Positions 27,326-36,040 of a DNA stretch of 64,000 nucleotides are shown one piece after another (position 1 is the stretch's first letter; each line of letters begins with the position of its first letter). The DNA is from Bacteroidales bacterium F22 (lineage in GTDB: Bacteria; Bacteroidota; Bacteroidia; Bacteroidales; Bacteroidaceae), in the NCBI GenBank assembly GCA_029541985.1, contig CP095414.1, positions 248,001 to 312,000 on the forward strand, read 5' to 3'. Made by a program: the position numbers and the translations under genes. The notes beneath the pieces are model-generated. The model was not told the origin of the DNA and did not search any database. It was given only the letters and a program-made list of their open reading frames with translations.

Positions 27326-29332
27326 ATGAGTAAACAATTGAATATTATTGCAAAAGATGAGTGGTTAGAACCTTACTCTGAAGCAATAGAAGGCCGTTAC
27401 AATCACGCTATCTCGTTAGAGAAAGAATTGACAAATGGCTCCCCGTTATCTGAGTTTGCCACAGGGCATCTCTATTTTGGCCTTCATCATTCAGGTAAGG
27501 ATTGGGTCATTAGAGAGTGGGCTCCCAATGCCACTGAAATATATTTAATTGGTGATTTCAATAATTGGACTCTTGATGAGACTTATTCTTTTGAACCACT
27601 ACAAAACGGCGTGTGGGAATTGAAACTTCCAGCAAACAAGCTCCGACATCTCGATTTATATAAATTGAAGATTTGCTGGGCAAGTGGCGAAGGTGAGCGT
27701 ATTCCTGCATGGGCTGAGCGAGTAGTACAAGATGAATTAACTAATATCTTTAGTGCACAAGTATGGGACCCGAAATCACCATATACATATAAGATAACAG
27801 ATTTCAAGCCAACGACAGAACCCTTATTGATTTACGAGTGTCATATAGGTATGGCTCAACAAGAAGCAAAAGTAGGTTCCTATCATGAATTTCAAGAAAA
27901 CATATTACCCCGTATAGTTAAGTCAGGCTACAACTGCATTCAGATAATGGGTATTCAAGAACATCCATATTATGGAAGCTTTGGATACCATGTCTCTAGT
28001 TTCTTTGCAGCATCTTCAAGGTTTGGTACTCCCGATGAACTCAAAGAACTAATAGACACAGCTCATAAGATGGGACTATCTGTCATCATGGATATCGTAC
28101 ACTCCCACGCTGTGAAGAACGAAGTAGAAGGGCTTGGCAATTATGCCGGTGATCCAAATCAATGGTTCTATCCAGGTATTCGTCACACTCATCCACAATG
28201 GGATAGTTTATGTTTCGATTACGGTAAACATGCTGTTATTCATTTCTTACTATCCAACTGCAAATATTGGATAGAGAATTATCATTTCGATGGCTTTCGT
28301 TTCGATGGTGTCACTTCTATGCTCTATTTAGACCACGGCATGGGTTGTTCCTATTCTGGTTATGAAGATTACTATAATGGTGGGCAAGACGATAATGCTA
28401 TCGCTTATTTGACTTTAGCAAATAAAATGATTCATGAGATTAACCCACATGCCATTACTGTAGCAGAAGAAGTAAGCGGTATGCCAGGATTAGCTATGAA
28501 AGTATCTGATGGAGGTTATGGTTTCGACTATCGCCTTGCGATGAACATCCCCGACTATTGGATTAAGACCATTAAAGAAAAGATGGATGAAGACTGGAAA
28601 CCATCAAGCATACTTTGGGAGATGACAAATCATCGCAAAGAAGAGAAAACCATTAACTATGTCGAGAGTCATGATCAAGCATTGGTTGGTGATAAAACCA
28701 TAATCTTCAGACTGATAGATGCTGACATGTATTGGCATATGCAAAAAGGCGATGAAACCTATATTGTCAATCGAGGGATTGCGCTTCATAAAATGATTCG
28801 TATGATTACGTTGACCACAATAAATGGAGGATACCTCAATTTTATGGGTAATGAATTCGGTCATCCAGAATGGATAGACTTCCCACGTGAAGGCAATGGT
28901 TGGAGTTGTGAACACGCACGTCGTCAATGGGATTTGTCAGACCGTCAAGACCTCGATTATCATTATTTAGGAGACTTTGATGTAGCGATGATAAGTTTAA
29001 TCAAAACGATTCCATCATTTCAAAAGAGTAAAGTCGAAGAAGTATGGCATAATGACGGCGACCAAGTTCTTGCCTATAAGCGAGGAGATTTAGTCTTCGT
29101 CTTTAACTTTAATCCAGTGAGTTCTTTCACTGATTATGGCTTCTTGTTACCAGAAGGCAGTTATCGATGTGTCTTGGATAGCGATGATGCGCTATATGGC
29201 GGAAACGATTTAGTAGACCATTCATTGGAATACATGACTCAGCACGACAATCTATATGCAGAAGACAAGAAAGGTTGGCTCAAATTGTATCTACCAGCAC
29301 GAACAGCACAGGTATATAAACAGATCAAATGA
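27326..29332 (+). CDS. glgB: 1,4-alpha-glucan branching enzyme (eukaryote-like)
   Basis: 668 residues from the ATG at 27326 (MSKQLNIIAKDEWLEPY). The frame is open from 27260, but a TACATTTG promoter element at 27296-27303 lies inside that extension. The CBM48 domain (about 50-150, WAPNATEIYLIGDFNNW) precedes a GH13 barrel with VVDIVHSHA-like VIMDIVHSHA, GFRFDGVTSM (nucleophile), AEEVSGMPG (acid/base) and YVESHDQAL. Length and motifs are those of the eukaryote-like GH13_8 type. It makes alpha-1,6 branches in glycogen. The stop is four bases from that of the convergent cutC. Confidence 0.93.
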   Translation: MSKQLNIIAKDEWLEPYSEAIEGRYNHAISLEKELTNGSPLSEFATGHLYFGLHHSGKDWVIREWAPNATEIYLIGDFNNWTLDETYSFEPLQNGVWELKLPANKLRHLDLYKLKICWASGEGERIPAWAERVVQDELTNIFSAQVWDPKSPYTYKITDFKPTTEPLLIYECHIGMAQQEAKVGSYHEFQENILPRIVKSGYNCIQIMGIQEHPYYGSFGYHVSSFFAASSRFGTPDELKELIDTAHKMGLSVIMDIVHSHAVKNEVEGLGNYAGDPNQWFYPGIRHTHPQWDSLCFDYGKHAVIHFLLSNCKYWIENYHFDGFRFDGVTSMLYLDHGMGCSYSGYEDYYNGGQDDNAIAYLTLANKMIHEINPHAITVAEEVSGMPGLAMKVSDGGYGFDYRLAMNIPDYWIKTIKEKMDEDWKPSSILWEMTNHRKEEKTINYVESHDQALVGDKTIIFRLIDADMYWHMQKGDETYIVNRGIALHKMIRMITLTTINGGYLNFMGNEFGHPEWIDFPREGNGWSCEHARRQWDLSDRQDLDYHYLGDFDVAMISLIKTIPSFQKSKVEEVWHNDGDQVLAYKRGDLVFVFNFNPVSSFTDYGFLLPEGSYRCVLDSDDALYGGNDLVDHSLEYMTQHDNLYAEDKKGWLKLYLPARTAQVYKQIK

Positions 29333-29336
29333 TTTG

Positions 29337-30041
29337 TTAAGGTATCCGAGGAGAAAAATTAATCATAGGACAGATTAGGTTTCTCAATTGACGCACTCGT
29401 TCTTCGCTAGTCTTAGTCTGGTTATCGACCAGCTGACTAGCCGAAGAATGAAACTCTTTCAGTCCCGTTTCCTTCTTTATCTTAAGTATATTATGCTCAT
29501 TAATCCCTTTTGCAGGTATTATAATAAGCTTATCTTTTGCTTTTTCACTTAATGATTTCAGCATTTCGATGCCATGTTCAGCTGTCTCACCTTGTCCCGA
29601 GGTGAGTAAATAATCACAGCCTAAATCGATCAGTTGCTGAATTGTTTTTAACGGGTCAGCACAACAATCAAAGGCGCGGTGAAAAGTAATATTCATACCC
29701 GATGCAGCCATGATGAGTCGACTGAGCGTCACGATATCCAAAGAACCATCAGCGAGTAGACATCCAATTACAACTCCATCCATACCAAGTGACTTAGCTA
29801 TCTTGATATCCTCAATCATAGTGTTTACTTCATAATTGTTATAGACAAAGTCACCACCACGAGGGCGAATCAAAACATGTTTAGTAATAGAAGGAATTTT
29901 TGAGACCTGTTTCATCATCCCCCAAGAAGGAGTAGTCCCTCCATCTTCGAGATTAGTACATAGCTCTATACGCTGAGCACCTCCATTATATGCAGCCCAC
30001 GCACTCTCTACTGAGTTAGCGCAAATTTCCAATGTTATCAT
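29337..30041 (-). CDS. cutC: CutC-family protein
   Basis: 234 residues, a TIM barrel of the CutC family: LEICANSVESAWAAYNGGAQRIELC, VLIRPRGGDFVY, GVVIGCLLADG, FHRAFD and LTSGQG. Originally linked to copper homeostasis, though the biochemical activity is unsettled. Convergent with glgB, four bases apart. Confidence 0.9.
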   Translation of the reverse strand: MITLEICANSVESAWAAYNGGAQRIELCTNLEDGGTTPSWGMMKQVSKIPSITKHVLIRPRGGDFVYNNYEVNTMIEDIKIAKSLGMDGVVIGCLLADGSLDIVTLSRLIMAASGMNITFHRAFDCCADPLKTIQQLIDLGCDYLLTSGQGETAEHGIEMLKSLSEKAKDKLIIIPAKGINEHNILKIKKETGLKEFHSSASQLVDNQTKTSEERVRQLRNLICPMINFSPRIP

Positions 30042-30093
30042 GATTCGATTTATTATCTGGTTATAAAAAATAAAATAGAAAAAAGCCTACAAA

Positions 30094-30177
30094 AAAGAAC
30101 TATCGCTAGTTCTTTCAAAGCAATCCGCTACCGGAAAATAGTAAAGTATCAAATATAAGAAAAAGAAATGAGACAAA
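30094..30177 (-). ncRNA. Candidate small RNA or leader attenuator upstream of cutC
   Basis: On the minus strand, a promoter-like TTTG (30174-30177) and TATATTTG (30150-30157), spaced 16 bases, precede a short stretch with a CCG-GTAG-CGG hairpin. A nine-bp terminator follows (arms 30094-30102 and 30107-30115), with a TTTTTT run. The product would be 50-60 bases ending before cutC (start 30041). It could be a free small RNA or an early-termination leader. Confidence 0.35.
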
Positions 30178-30238
30178 GAAAAAAAAGCGACATCAGTTTG
30201 CTTATAGACAATCTCTATACGGTTATAAATAAGGACTG

Positions 30239-30269
30239 TTGCTGATTCTAATATATGCATGTATCTTTG
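30239..30269 (+). promoter_or_regulatory. Promoter of the CoA-disulfide reductase fusion gene
   Basis: TTGC (30239-30242), 19 bases, TATCTTTG (30262-30269, consensus). It overlaps the upstream end of the open frame (30255), which argues for translation from the ATG at 30306. Confidence 0.6.
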
Positions 30270-30305
30270 CAAAGTAATCAATTAAAGAAAAAAAGAAGTA
30301 ATCGT

Positions 30306-32801
30306 ATGACGAAACATTTAATCATTGGAGGAGTAGCCGGGGGAGCTACAGCAGCAGCACGCATTCGTCGTGCCGACGAGAGTGCAGAAATTATTCTGAT
30401 AGAACGAGGTCCTTATATCTCATACGCCAATTGTGGACTCCCGTACTACTTAGGAGGAGTAATCAATGAGCGCGACAATCTATTTGTGATGACTCCACAA
30501 TTATTTGGTCAGCGATTCAATATCGATGTACGTATTCTCACCGAAGCCACAGCTATAGATACCACCAAGAAAGAAGTGACACTGCGCCATCATGATGGTA
30601 GCCAAATCACCGAAAGCTATGACAAACTATTGCTATCTCCAGGCGCTTCCCCCGTACGTCCTCCTTTAGAAGGGATCGATTTGCCAGGTATATTTACCCT
30701 GCGCAATGTACAAGATACTGATAAGATAAAGCAACACATGGATACCCACGATATCCGTCGTGCCGTCATTGTCGGCGCTGGATTTATCGGGTTAGAAATG
30801 GCCGAAAATCTTCGCCATGCAGGAGCAGAAGTAGCCGTCGTAGAGATGGCAAATCAAGTGATGGCTCCCATAGATTATTCTATGGCATCGCTCGTACACG
30901 ACGAATTGGAACAACAAGGCGTCAAGTTAGCCCTATCGCAGAGTGTGACCGGATTTAAGAAACGGGCAGATGACCTTGTCGTCACTCTGAAAAGTGGTCA
31001 AGAAATACCAGCAGATTTAGTTATTCTATCGATTGGTGTTCGTCCCGAGACCCAACTCGCACAATCAGCTGGACTCCGTATAGGCGATGCGCGAGGAATC
31101 TGGGTCGATGAGCACTTACAAACGAGTGCCCCAGACGTATACGCTGTAGGCGACGCCATAGAATACCCTCATCCATTGACTGGAAAACCATGGCTCAATT
31201 ATCTAGCCAATCCAGCTAACCGTCAAGGTCGCATCGTTGCAGACAATATGGTACTAGGGAACAAGACTAGATACGAAGGAGCCATCGGTACTGCCATAGC
31301 AAAGATATTTGATATTACAGTCGCTACCACAGGGCTCGCTGCTAAGCGTCTGAAGATGCTAGATATGCCCTACAAAACCTCAACGACCCATTCTGGGAGT
31401 AACGCAGGATACTATCCTGGTTCAACCCAACTAACCATCAAACTGACTTATCATCCTGAGACAGGTAAACTCTATGGAGGGCAAGTCGTCGGATTTAAAG
31501 GAGTGGACAAGCGGATAGACCAAATCGCCTTGTTAATCAAGCACGGTGGAACAGTCTATGATTTGATGGAAGTAGAACACGCCTATGCACCTCCCTTTTC
31601 GTCAGCCAAAGACCCCATTGCGATAGCCGGATACACCGCAGCCAATGTTCTTAGTGGAGCCATGCCAACCATCTATTGGCGTGAACTGCGAACCATGATT
31701 CAATCAGGACAAGATATCCAGTTAGTCGATATCCGTACTCCCGATGAGATAATCATGGGTACCTTACCAGGAGCAATCAATCTACCACTTGACACCCTTC
31801 GTGATAACATCGACAAAATCTCCGATGAGAAACCAGTAATCATCTTATGCGCTATCGGATTACGTGGATATGTAGCCACCCGACTCCTGTTAGGAGCAGG
31901 TAAGAAAGTAGTAAACCTCGTAGGAGGACTGAAGATTTATAGTGCAGCCACTCGGAAAATAAATACTGATTTTTCTGATTGGAATCCTACTTGTGATTCT
32001 TCTAAACCAGAATTAAAAAAAATAGAAATGCCCACATCCCAACCGCAGGCCATAAGCCATACAGGAACGATAGTCAAACAAATAGATGCCTGCGGGTTGC
32101 AATGCCCAGGTCCTATCATGCGTGTGAAAAATGAGATGGATGACTTGACTCCAGGACAACAACTAGAAGTCGTCTCAACAGATTCAGCCTTTGCTCGAGA
32201 TGTCGATTCATGGTGCCAAACCACTGGTAACCAACTCGTGAACAAATCTGCTAGTTCAGGGCGCTACACTGTTGTTTTAGAAAAAGGGAACCCCTTAGAA
32301 GCCACTTCAACAGCGGTAGGAACTCCTCAGCACAAAGGGAAAACCCTGATCATGTTTAGTGATGATTTGGACAAAGCATTAGCTACCTTCGTCCTCGCAA
32401 ACGGCGCCGCCGCAACAGGAGAAAAAGTAAGCATCTTCTTTACTTTCTGGGGACTAAATACGATAAAGAAAGCCAAGAAACCACGAGTAAAAAAAGACAT
32501 CTTCAGTAAGTTATTCGGTATGATGATGCCGAGCCACTCGAAGAAATTGAGTTTGTCCAAGATGAGTATGGGAGGAATAGGGGACCGCATGATGCGTCAC
32601 GTGATGCACATTCGAGGAATAGACTCTTTAGAATCCCTACGTCAACAAGCACTAGACAATGGCGTCGAATTTATCGCTTGTCAGATGACTATGGATATGA
32701 TGGGAATCGCACGTGAAGAACTCCTAGACGAATGCACCATAGGAGGAGTAGCTACCTATATGAATCGTGCTGTGCAATCAGATGTCAATCTTTTCATCTA
32801 G
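30306..32801 (+). CDS. CoA-disulfide reductase/rhodanese/TusA/DsrE four-domain protein
   Basis: 831 residues from the ATG at 30306. Domain order: an FAD/NAD(P)H oxidoreductase of the CoA-disulfide reductase type (1-450) with GGVAGGATAAARIRR and the redox Cys43 in YANCGLPYY; a rhodanese domain (about 455-550) with LVDIRTPDE and catalytic Cys515 in CAIGLRG; a TusA domain (about 594-665) with CGLQCPGP (Cys600); and a DsrE-like domain (about 675-831) starting LIMFSDDLDKA. All three sulfur-carrying Cys positions are present. It should reduce CoA disulfides or persulfides and pass sulfane sulfur along internal carriers, in the cytoplasm. Confidence 0.9.
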   Translation: MTKHLIIGGVAGGATAAARIRRADESAEIILIERGPYISYANCGLPYYLGGVINERDNLFVMTPQLFGQRFNIDVRILTEATAIDTTKKEVTLRHHDGSQITESYDKLLLSPGASPVRPPLEGIDLPGIFTLRNVQDTDKIKQHMDTHDIRRAVIVGAGFIGLEMAENLRHAGAEVAVVEMANQVMAPIDYSMASLVHDELEQQGVKLALSQSVTGFKKRADDLVVTLKSGQEIPADLVILSIGVRPETQLAQSAGLRIGDARGIWVDEHLQTSAPDVYAVGDAIEYPHPLTGKPWLNYLANPANRQGRIVADNMVLGNKTRYEGAIGTAIAKIFDITVATTGLAAKRLKMLDMPYKTSTTHSGSNAGYYPGSTQLTIKLTYHPETGKLYGGQVVGFKGVDKRIDQIALLIKHGGTVYDLMEVEHAYAPPFSSAKDPIAIAGYTAANVLSGAMPTIYWRELRTMIQSGQDIQLVDIRTPDEIIMGTLPGAINLPLDTLRDNIDKISDEKPVIILCAIGLRGYVATRLLLGAGKKVVNLVGGLKIYSAATRKINTDFSDWNPTCDSSKPELKKIEMPTSQPQAISHTGTIVKQIDACGLQCPGPIMRVKNEMDDLTPGQQLEVVSTDSAFARDVDSWCQTTGNQLVNKSASSGRYTVVLEKGNPLEATSTAVGTPQHKGKTLIMFSDDLDKALATFVLANGAAATGEKVSIFFTFWGLNTIKKAKKPRVKKDIFSKLFGMMMPSHSKKLSLSKMSMGGIGDRMMRHVMHIRGIDSLESLRQQALDNGVEFIACQMTMDMMGIAREELLDECTIGGVATYMNRAVQSDVNLFI

Positions 32802-32820
32802 CGAGCTAGTCAATCATAAA

Positions 32821-32856
32821 ATAAGGTGTACCAAAATAAAATTTGGTACACCTTAT
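32821..32856 (+). terminator. Terminator after the CoA-disulfide reductase fusion gene
   Basis: Perfect 15-bp stem (32821-32835 and 32842-32856), six-base loop, followed by TGTTTTTTT. It lies 20 bases after the stop and 23 bases from the convergent lipoprotein stop. Confidence 0.88.
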
Positions 32857-32878
32857 TGTTTTTTTAAGAATGACCTAC

Positions 32879-33370
32879 TTAATTGCCCAATAAAGACATG
32901 AGCGTGTTTATAGACCCAGCTGCTTTGGAAATAGAAGAGACGCTATCCATGACTCCCGAAGTCGTAGGAGATGCCACAGAGGCTCCTGAGTTGGCAATGT
33001 TCAATACATTAGACAAGACAGAAGACTGATTAGAAGAATTGACCAGATTATTAGAACCAGTCACTAGGCCAGAAGCAAATGAGCCAAGGAATTGGCTATC
33101 TGTATAGTTCTTCTTGTACACATCAGCATTGTTGATTACCTGCTGCATAAGCAACAGATTACTTACGTTTGTCAATGGGATAGACCCATTCTGTTTATAC
33201 TGTCCATAAAGCGAACTGATGGCTGTACCCAGTGTACTTCCCGCAGATGAAGCATTGGTCGTTGAAGACATTTCCATACTGTTAGACGCACCACCTAAGG
33301 TACTGCACGAAGTCATGCCACACAAACTTAGGGCACCCACAAAAGCAAAAATGTAAAATGTTTTTCTCAT
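32879..33370 (-). CDS. Ser/Asn-rich lipoprotein of unknown function
   Basis: 163 residues. Signal peptide MRKTFYIFAFVGALSLCGMT with lipobox TSC (Cys22). The mature part is rich in Ser, Asn and Gly, with short hydrophobic helices (TLGTAISSLYGQY, LTNVSNLLLMQQVI, FLGSFASGLV). It is probably anchored in the outer or inner membrane. It has no recognised catalytic motif and no operon partner. Confidence 0.72.
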   Translation of the reverse strand: MRKTFYIFAFVGALSLCGMTSCSTLGGASNSMEMSSTTNASSAGSTLGTAISSLYGQYKQNGSIPLTNVSNLLLMQQVINNADVYKKNYTDSQFLGSFASGLVTGSNNLVNSSNQSSVLSNVLNIANSGASVASPTTSGVMDSVSSISKAAGSINTLMSLLGN

Positions 33371-33494
33371 TTCTATAATTTATAATGTGAAATAATCGAA
33401 TAATTAATTGTACAAAGGTAACAGATAATTGTATTACGACCATTCATTTTATGAAAAAAACTATCTTTGTCCTTCATAAACAACGATTACCCCT

Positions 33495-34157
33495 ATGAAT
33501 ATACATCGTATCCTCAATCAATTGATCCAATCAAACTGCTATGTCATCTTTGATGATGGAGATAGTACCTGCGCGATAATAGACCCAGCTGAACAGTATT
33601 CAGAACGTTTACTCGCTTATCTATCGAAGAAGAACCTCACCCCAGAATACATCCTCTTAACCCATGAACATGCAGACCACACATGGGGTGTCAACCATCT
33701 CCTGACACTCTATCCAAGTACGCAAGTCGTCTGTACACAAGCGTGTGCAGACCGTCTCCCACTGGATTCTGGAATCGCATTGACAAAGTGTCGTACACAA
33801 CTGCCGCCACACTATAAATATCATGTAAATCGAATAGATGTCATCATCGATACAGTACAATTTGAACTCCCATTTAAGAACCACTACTTTCATTTTTATC
33901 CTATACCTGGTCATGCGTTATCTAGTACGCTCATTACGCTAGACAATCATTTTTTTACCGGTGATTCCTTTTTGAAATTTCCGCCAGTGATAGATAAGCG
34001 ACGATGCAGTAGGGAGATGTATCGACAAGCCTTGTGTCGTATAGATGAACTAGCCCAGGAATGCATACAGCAATCAGGGACGGTATGGATTTATCCAGGG
34101 CATGGCAATCGCTTCGATTATACCACTTACCCAATATCAGAAGTCTCTTTCTCCTAA
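33495..34157 (+). CDS. Metallo-beta-lactamase-fold hydrolase (glyoxalase II-like)
   Basis: 220 residues. Zinc ligands in LLTHEHADHTWG (THxHxDH), IPGHALSS, FFTGDSF and the late IYPGHG. This is the layout of hydroxyacylglutathione-hydrolase-like proteins in bacteria without glutathione, so the thioester substrate is uncertain. A TATCTTTG -7-like element lies at 33462-33469, 25 bases before the start. Confidence 0.85.
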   Translation: MNIHRILNQLIQSNCYVIFDDGDSTCAIIDPAEQYSERLLAYLSKKNLTPEYILLTHEHADHTWGVNHLLTLYPSTQVVCTQACADRLPLDSGIALTKCRTQLPPHYKYHVNRIDVIIDTVQFELPFKNHYFHFYPIPGHALSSTLITLDNHFFTGDSFLKFPPVIDKRRCSREMYRQALCRIDELAQECIQQSGTVWIYPGHGNRFDYTTYPISEVSFS

Positions 34158-34167
34158 GCACACAAAA

Positions 34168-34199
34168 AAAGTCAGCAATCAAAAATGATTACTGACTTT
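34168..34199. terminator. Bidirectional terminator, tRNA cluster and MBL gene
   Basis: 14-bp stem with one mismatch (34168-34181 and 34186-34199). The minus strand shows a run of seven T after it, which suits the tRNA-Tyr/Tyr/Gly transcript. The plus strand ends TTTTATTAAT after the hydrolase gene. Confidence 0.78.
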
Positions 34200-34233
34200 T
34201 ATTAATCTCCAAGTTTGAACTTGAATCTAATAG

Positions 34234-34306
34234 AGCGGAAGACGGGGCTCAAACCCGCGACCCTCAGCTTGGAAGGCTGATGCTCTATCAACTGAGCTAC
34301 TTCCGC
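34234..34306 (-). tRNA. tRNA-Gly(TCC)
   Basis: Cloverleaf on the minus strand: acceptor GCGGAAG/CTTCCGC, D arm GCTC/GAGC, anticodon loop CTTCCAA with anticodon TCC, T arm GCGGG/CCCGT-like with GTTTGAGC loop. CCA is not encoded. It is the last tRNA of a three-gene minus-strand cluster. Confidence 0.93.
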
Positions 34307-34343
34307 AAAAAAATAATCGATAATGATTATTCAAAATTTAATG

Positions 34344-34425
34344 TGGGCACAGATGGATTCGAACCACCGAAGTCGAAGACAGCAGATTTACAGTCTGCCC
34401 CATTTGGCCACTCTGGTATATGCCC
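34344..34425 (-). tRNA. tRNA-Tyr(GTA), copy 1
   Basis: Class II tRNA with a long variable arm. Acceptor GGGCATA/TGTGCCC (one U-G pair), anticodon loop CTGTAAA giving GTA, T arm GGTGG/CCATC-type with TTCGAAT. CCA is not encoded. It differs from copy 2 by one acceptor base (T for C at 5' position 6). Confidence 0.93.
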
Positions 34426-34453
34426 TGTACATTAAATAACTCTAGAAGTAAAG

Positions 34454-34535
34454 TGGGCACAGATGGATTCGAACCACCGAAGTCGAAGACAGCAGATTTA
34501 CAGTCTGCCCCATTTGGCCACTCTGGTATGTGCCC
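34454..34535 (-). tRNA. tRNA-Tyr(GTA), copy 2
   Basis: As copy 1 but with a fully Watson-Crick acceptor (GGGCACA/TGTGCCC). First gene of the Tyr-Tyr-Gly cluster on the minus strand, 28 bases upstream of copy 1. Confidence 0.93.
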
Positions 34536-34679
34536 TTTACTTTTCTAAAGCGATGCAAATGTATGAAGTTTTTCTTTTGCTGCCAAATATTTTGCCAACT
34601 AATTTGTATTAGTAAAGCTATTTTTGCATTTCTTTGCTCATATTGTCGCAAAGTCACTTCATACAATGAATATACTACA

Positions 34680-35195
34680 CTAAGTATATTGTACTTTTCT
34701 TTTGAAGTCAACCATCTTGATAGCCGTGATAGCTCCCTCATCACCTTTGTTACCCAATACGCCGCCCGCTCTATCAAGCGCCTGCTGCATGGTATTAACA
34801 GTAAGTAAAGCATAGATTACAGGAACCTTTTGGGTTGCATTTAGTTGTGCAATACCTTGAGTAGTTCCTTCACAAATGAAATCAAAATGAGGAGTGTCTC
34901 CTTTGACCACACACCCGATTGCAATGACAGCATCTACGGTATGTAATCCTTGAAAGCTAAGTGCCTTGGTCAATTGCTGTGCGCCATAGACCAATTCAAA
35001 ACTTCCCGGAACATGGAAAACAGTAATGTTTTCTTCTGGAGTACCAAATTTAGCAAGTGTATTGATTGCTCCATCTCTCAAAGCAAATGTAATATCGCTA
35101 TTCCATTCTGCGACTACGATACCAAAACGCATATTACTTGCATCCGGTATTTCGCTAGGATCGTAGTCAGATAAGTTATGATATTTTGTTGCCAT
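34680..35195 (-). CDS. ribH: 6,7-dimethyl-8-ribityllumazine synthase
   Basis: 171 residues, normal length. Visible are [40 protein letters not shown] and [12 protein letters not shown]. It condenses the ribityl-aminouracil with dihydroxybutanone phosphate in riboflavin synthesis and forms icosahedral or pentameric shells. It starts five bases after the TPR gene stop, in one operon. Confidence 0.95.
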   Translation of the reverse strand: MATKYHNLSDYDPSEIPDASNMRFGIVVAEWNSDITFALRDGAINTLAKFGTPEENITVFHVPGSFELVYGAQQLTKALSFQGLHTVDAVIAIGCVVKGDTPHFDFICEGTTQGIAQLNATQKVPVIYALLTVNTMQQALDRAGGVLGNKGDEGAITAIKMVDFKRKVQYT

Positions 35196-35200
35196 AATAA

Positions 35201-35878
35201 TTATTTTTGCAATTTAGCTTGCTCGATATATTTATCGATATTCATGCCTACATAAGTAGCAGCATATTTGTCTTTAATCATTTGAAAAGCAGCAATTGCC
35301 TTGTCAAATTTCTTAGCAGAAACATAAATTTCACCAGCTTGTTTCAAGAAAATAGGGCTAAGCGAATTTGCGTCAGCTTTTTTAGCTACGTCAATAAGCA
35401 TACTAGCTGCTTTTTCAGGTTGACCCGCATCAGCATAGCATGTAGCTGCTGAAGAAATCACCGCCGCTGAAGCTAAATCATCACCCGCATCAAATTGGTT
35501 AAACTCTTGAATCGCCTTATCATTTTCGCCTAACTGTTTGTAGCAAATACCAGCATAAGCATGTGCTAAGTTAGCAGCATCAGTTCCGCTATAGTTGTTA
35601 GCGATAGACAAGAATCCTTGATAAGCGATACTATCCCCTTGAAGTGCTTTGGACCATTGTTGTTGTTCGAAGTATGTCTGACCTTGAAACAAAGCATTGT
35701 TTGCTTTGTTTGCACGAGGGGTTCTGTACAAATTGTTGTAAGCTACTCCAGCACCAATTACGATAATGATTACTGCGATAGCAGTAATGAACAATTTTTG
35801 ATTGTTGTTGATAAATGCCTCAGCATTGTTTTGGTGCTCTTGTGGCTCCACACCTTGTTGGTTGTTTGATTTTGCCAT
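35201..35878 (-). CDS. Membrane-anchored tetratricopeptide repeat protein
   Basis: 225 residues. A short Gln/Asn-rich N-terminal tail, one TM helix (about 30-48, [18 protein letters not shown]), then TPR helices ([56 protein letters not shown]). The layout resembles YfgM-type proteins, which sit at the translocon or envelope chaperones. Upstream partner of ribH and divergent from recF. Confidence 0.85.
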   Translation of the reverse strand: MAKSNNQQGVEPQEHQNNAEAFINNNQKLFITAIAVIIIVIGAGVAYNNLYRTPRANKANNALFQGQTYFEQQQWSKALQGDSIAYQGFLSIANNYSGTDAANLAHAYAGICYKQLGENDKAIQEFNQFDAGDDLASAAVISSAATCYADAGQPEKAASMLIDVAKKADANSLSPIFLKQAGEIYVSAKKFDKAIAAFQMIKDKYAATYVGMNIDKYIEQAKLQK

Positions 35879-36040
35879 TTTGATTTAAAGTGAATTGTTA
35901 TTATTCTGTTTTTTTATTTAATATCTTAAGACTTTGTATTGTCGGACAAAAATAATCTAATTATATGTGTTAGAGAAATTTTGCTCCACCTTTTTTATTA
36001 AAAGAAGGTTTAAATCAACAAATCTTCCTATTTTTGTCCT

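Noticed and set aside
30255..30305. Upstream start for the CoA-disulfide reductase fusion
   Set aside because: A consensus TATCTTTG promoter element lies inside this extension, and the FAD-binding strand begins right after the ATG at 30306.
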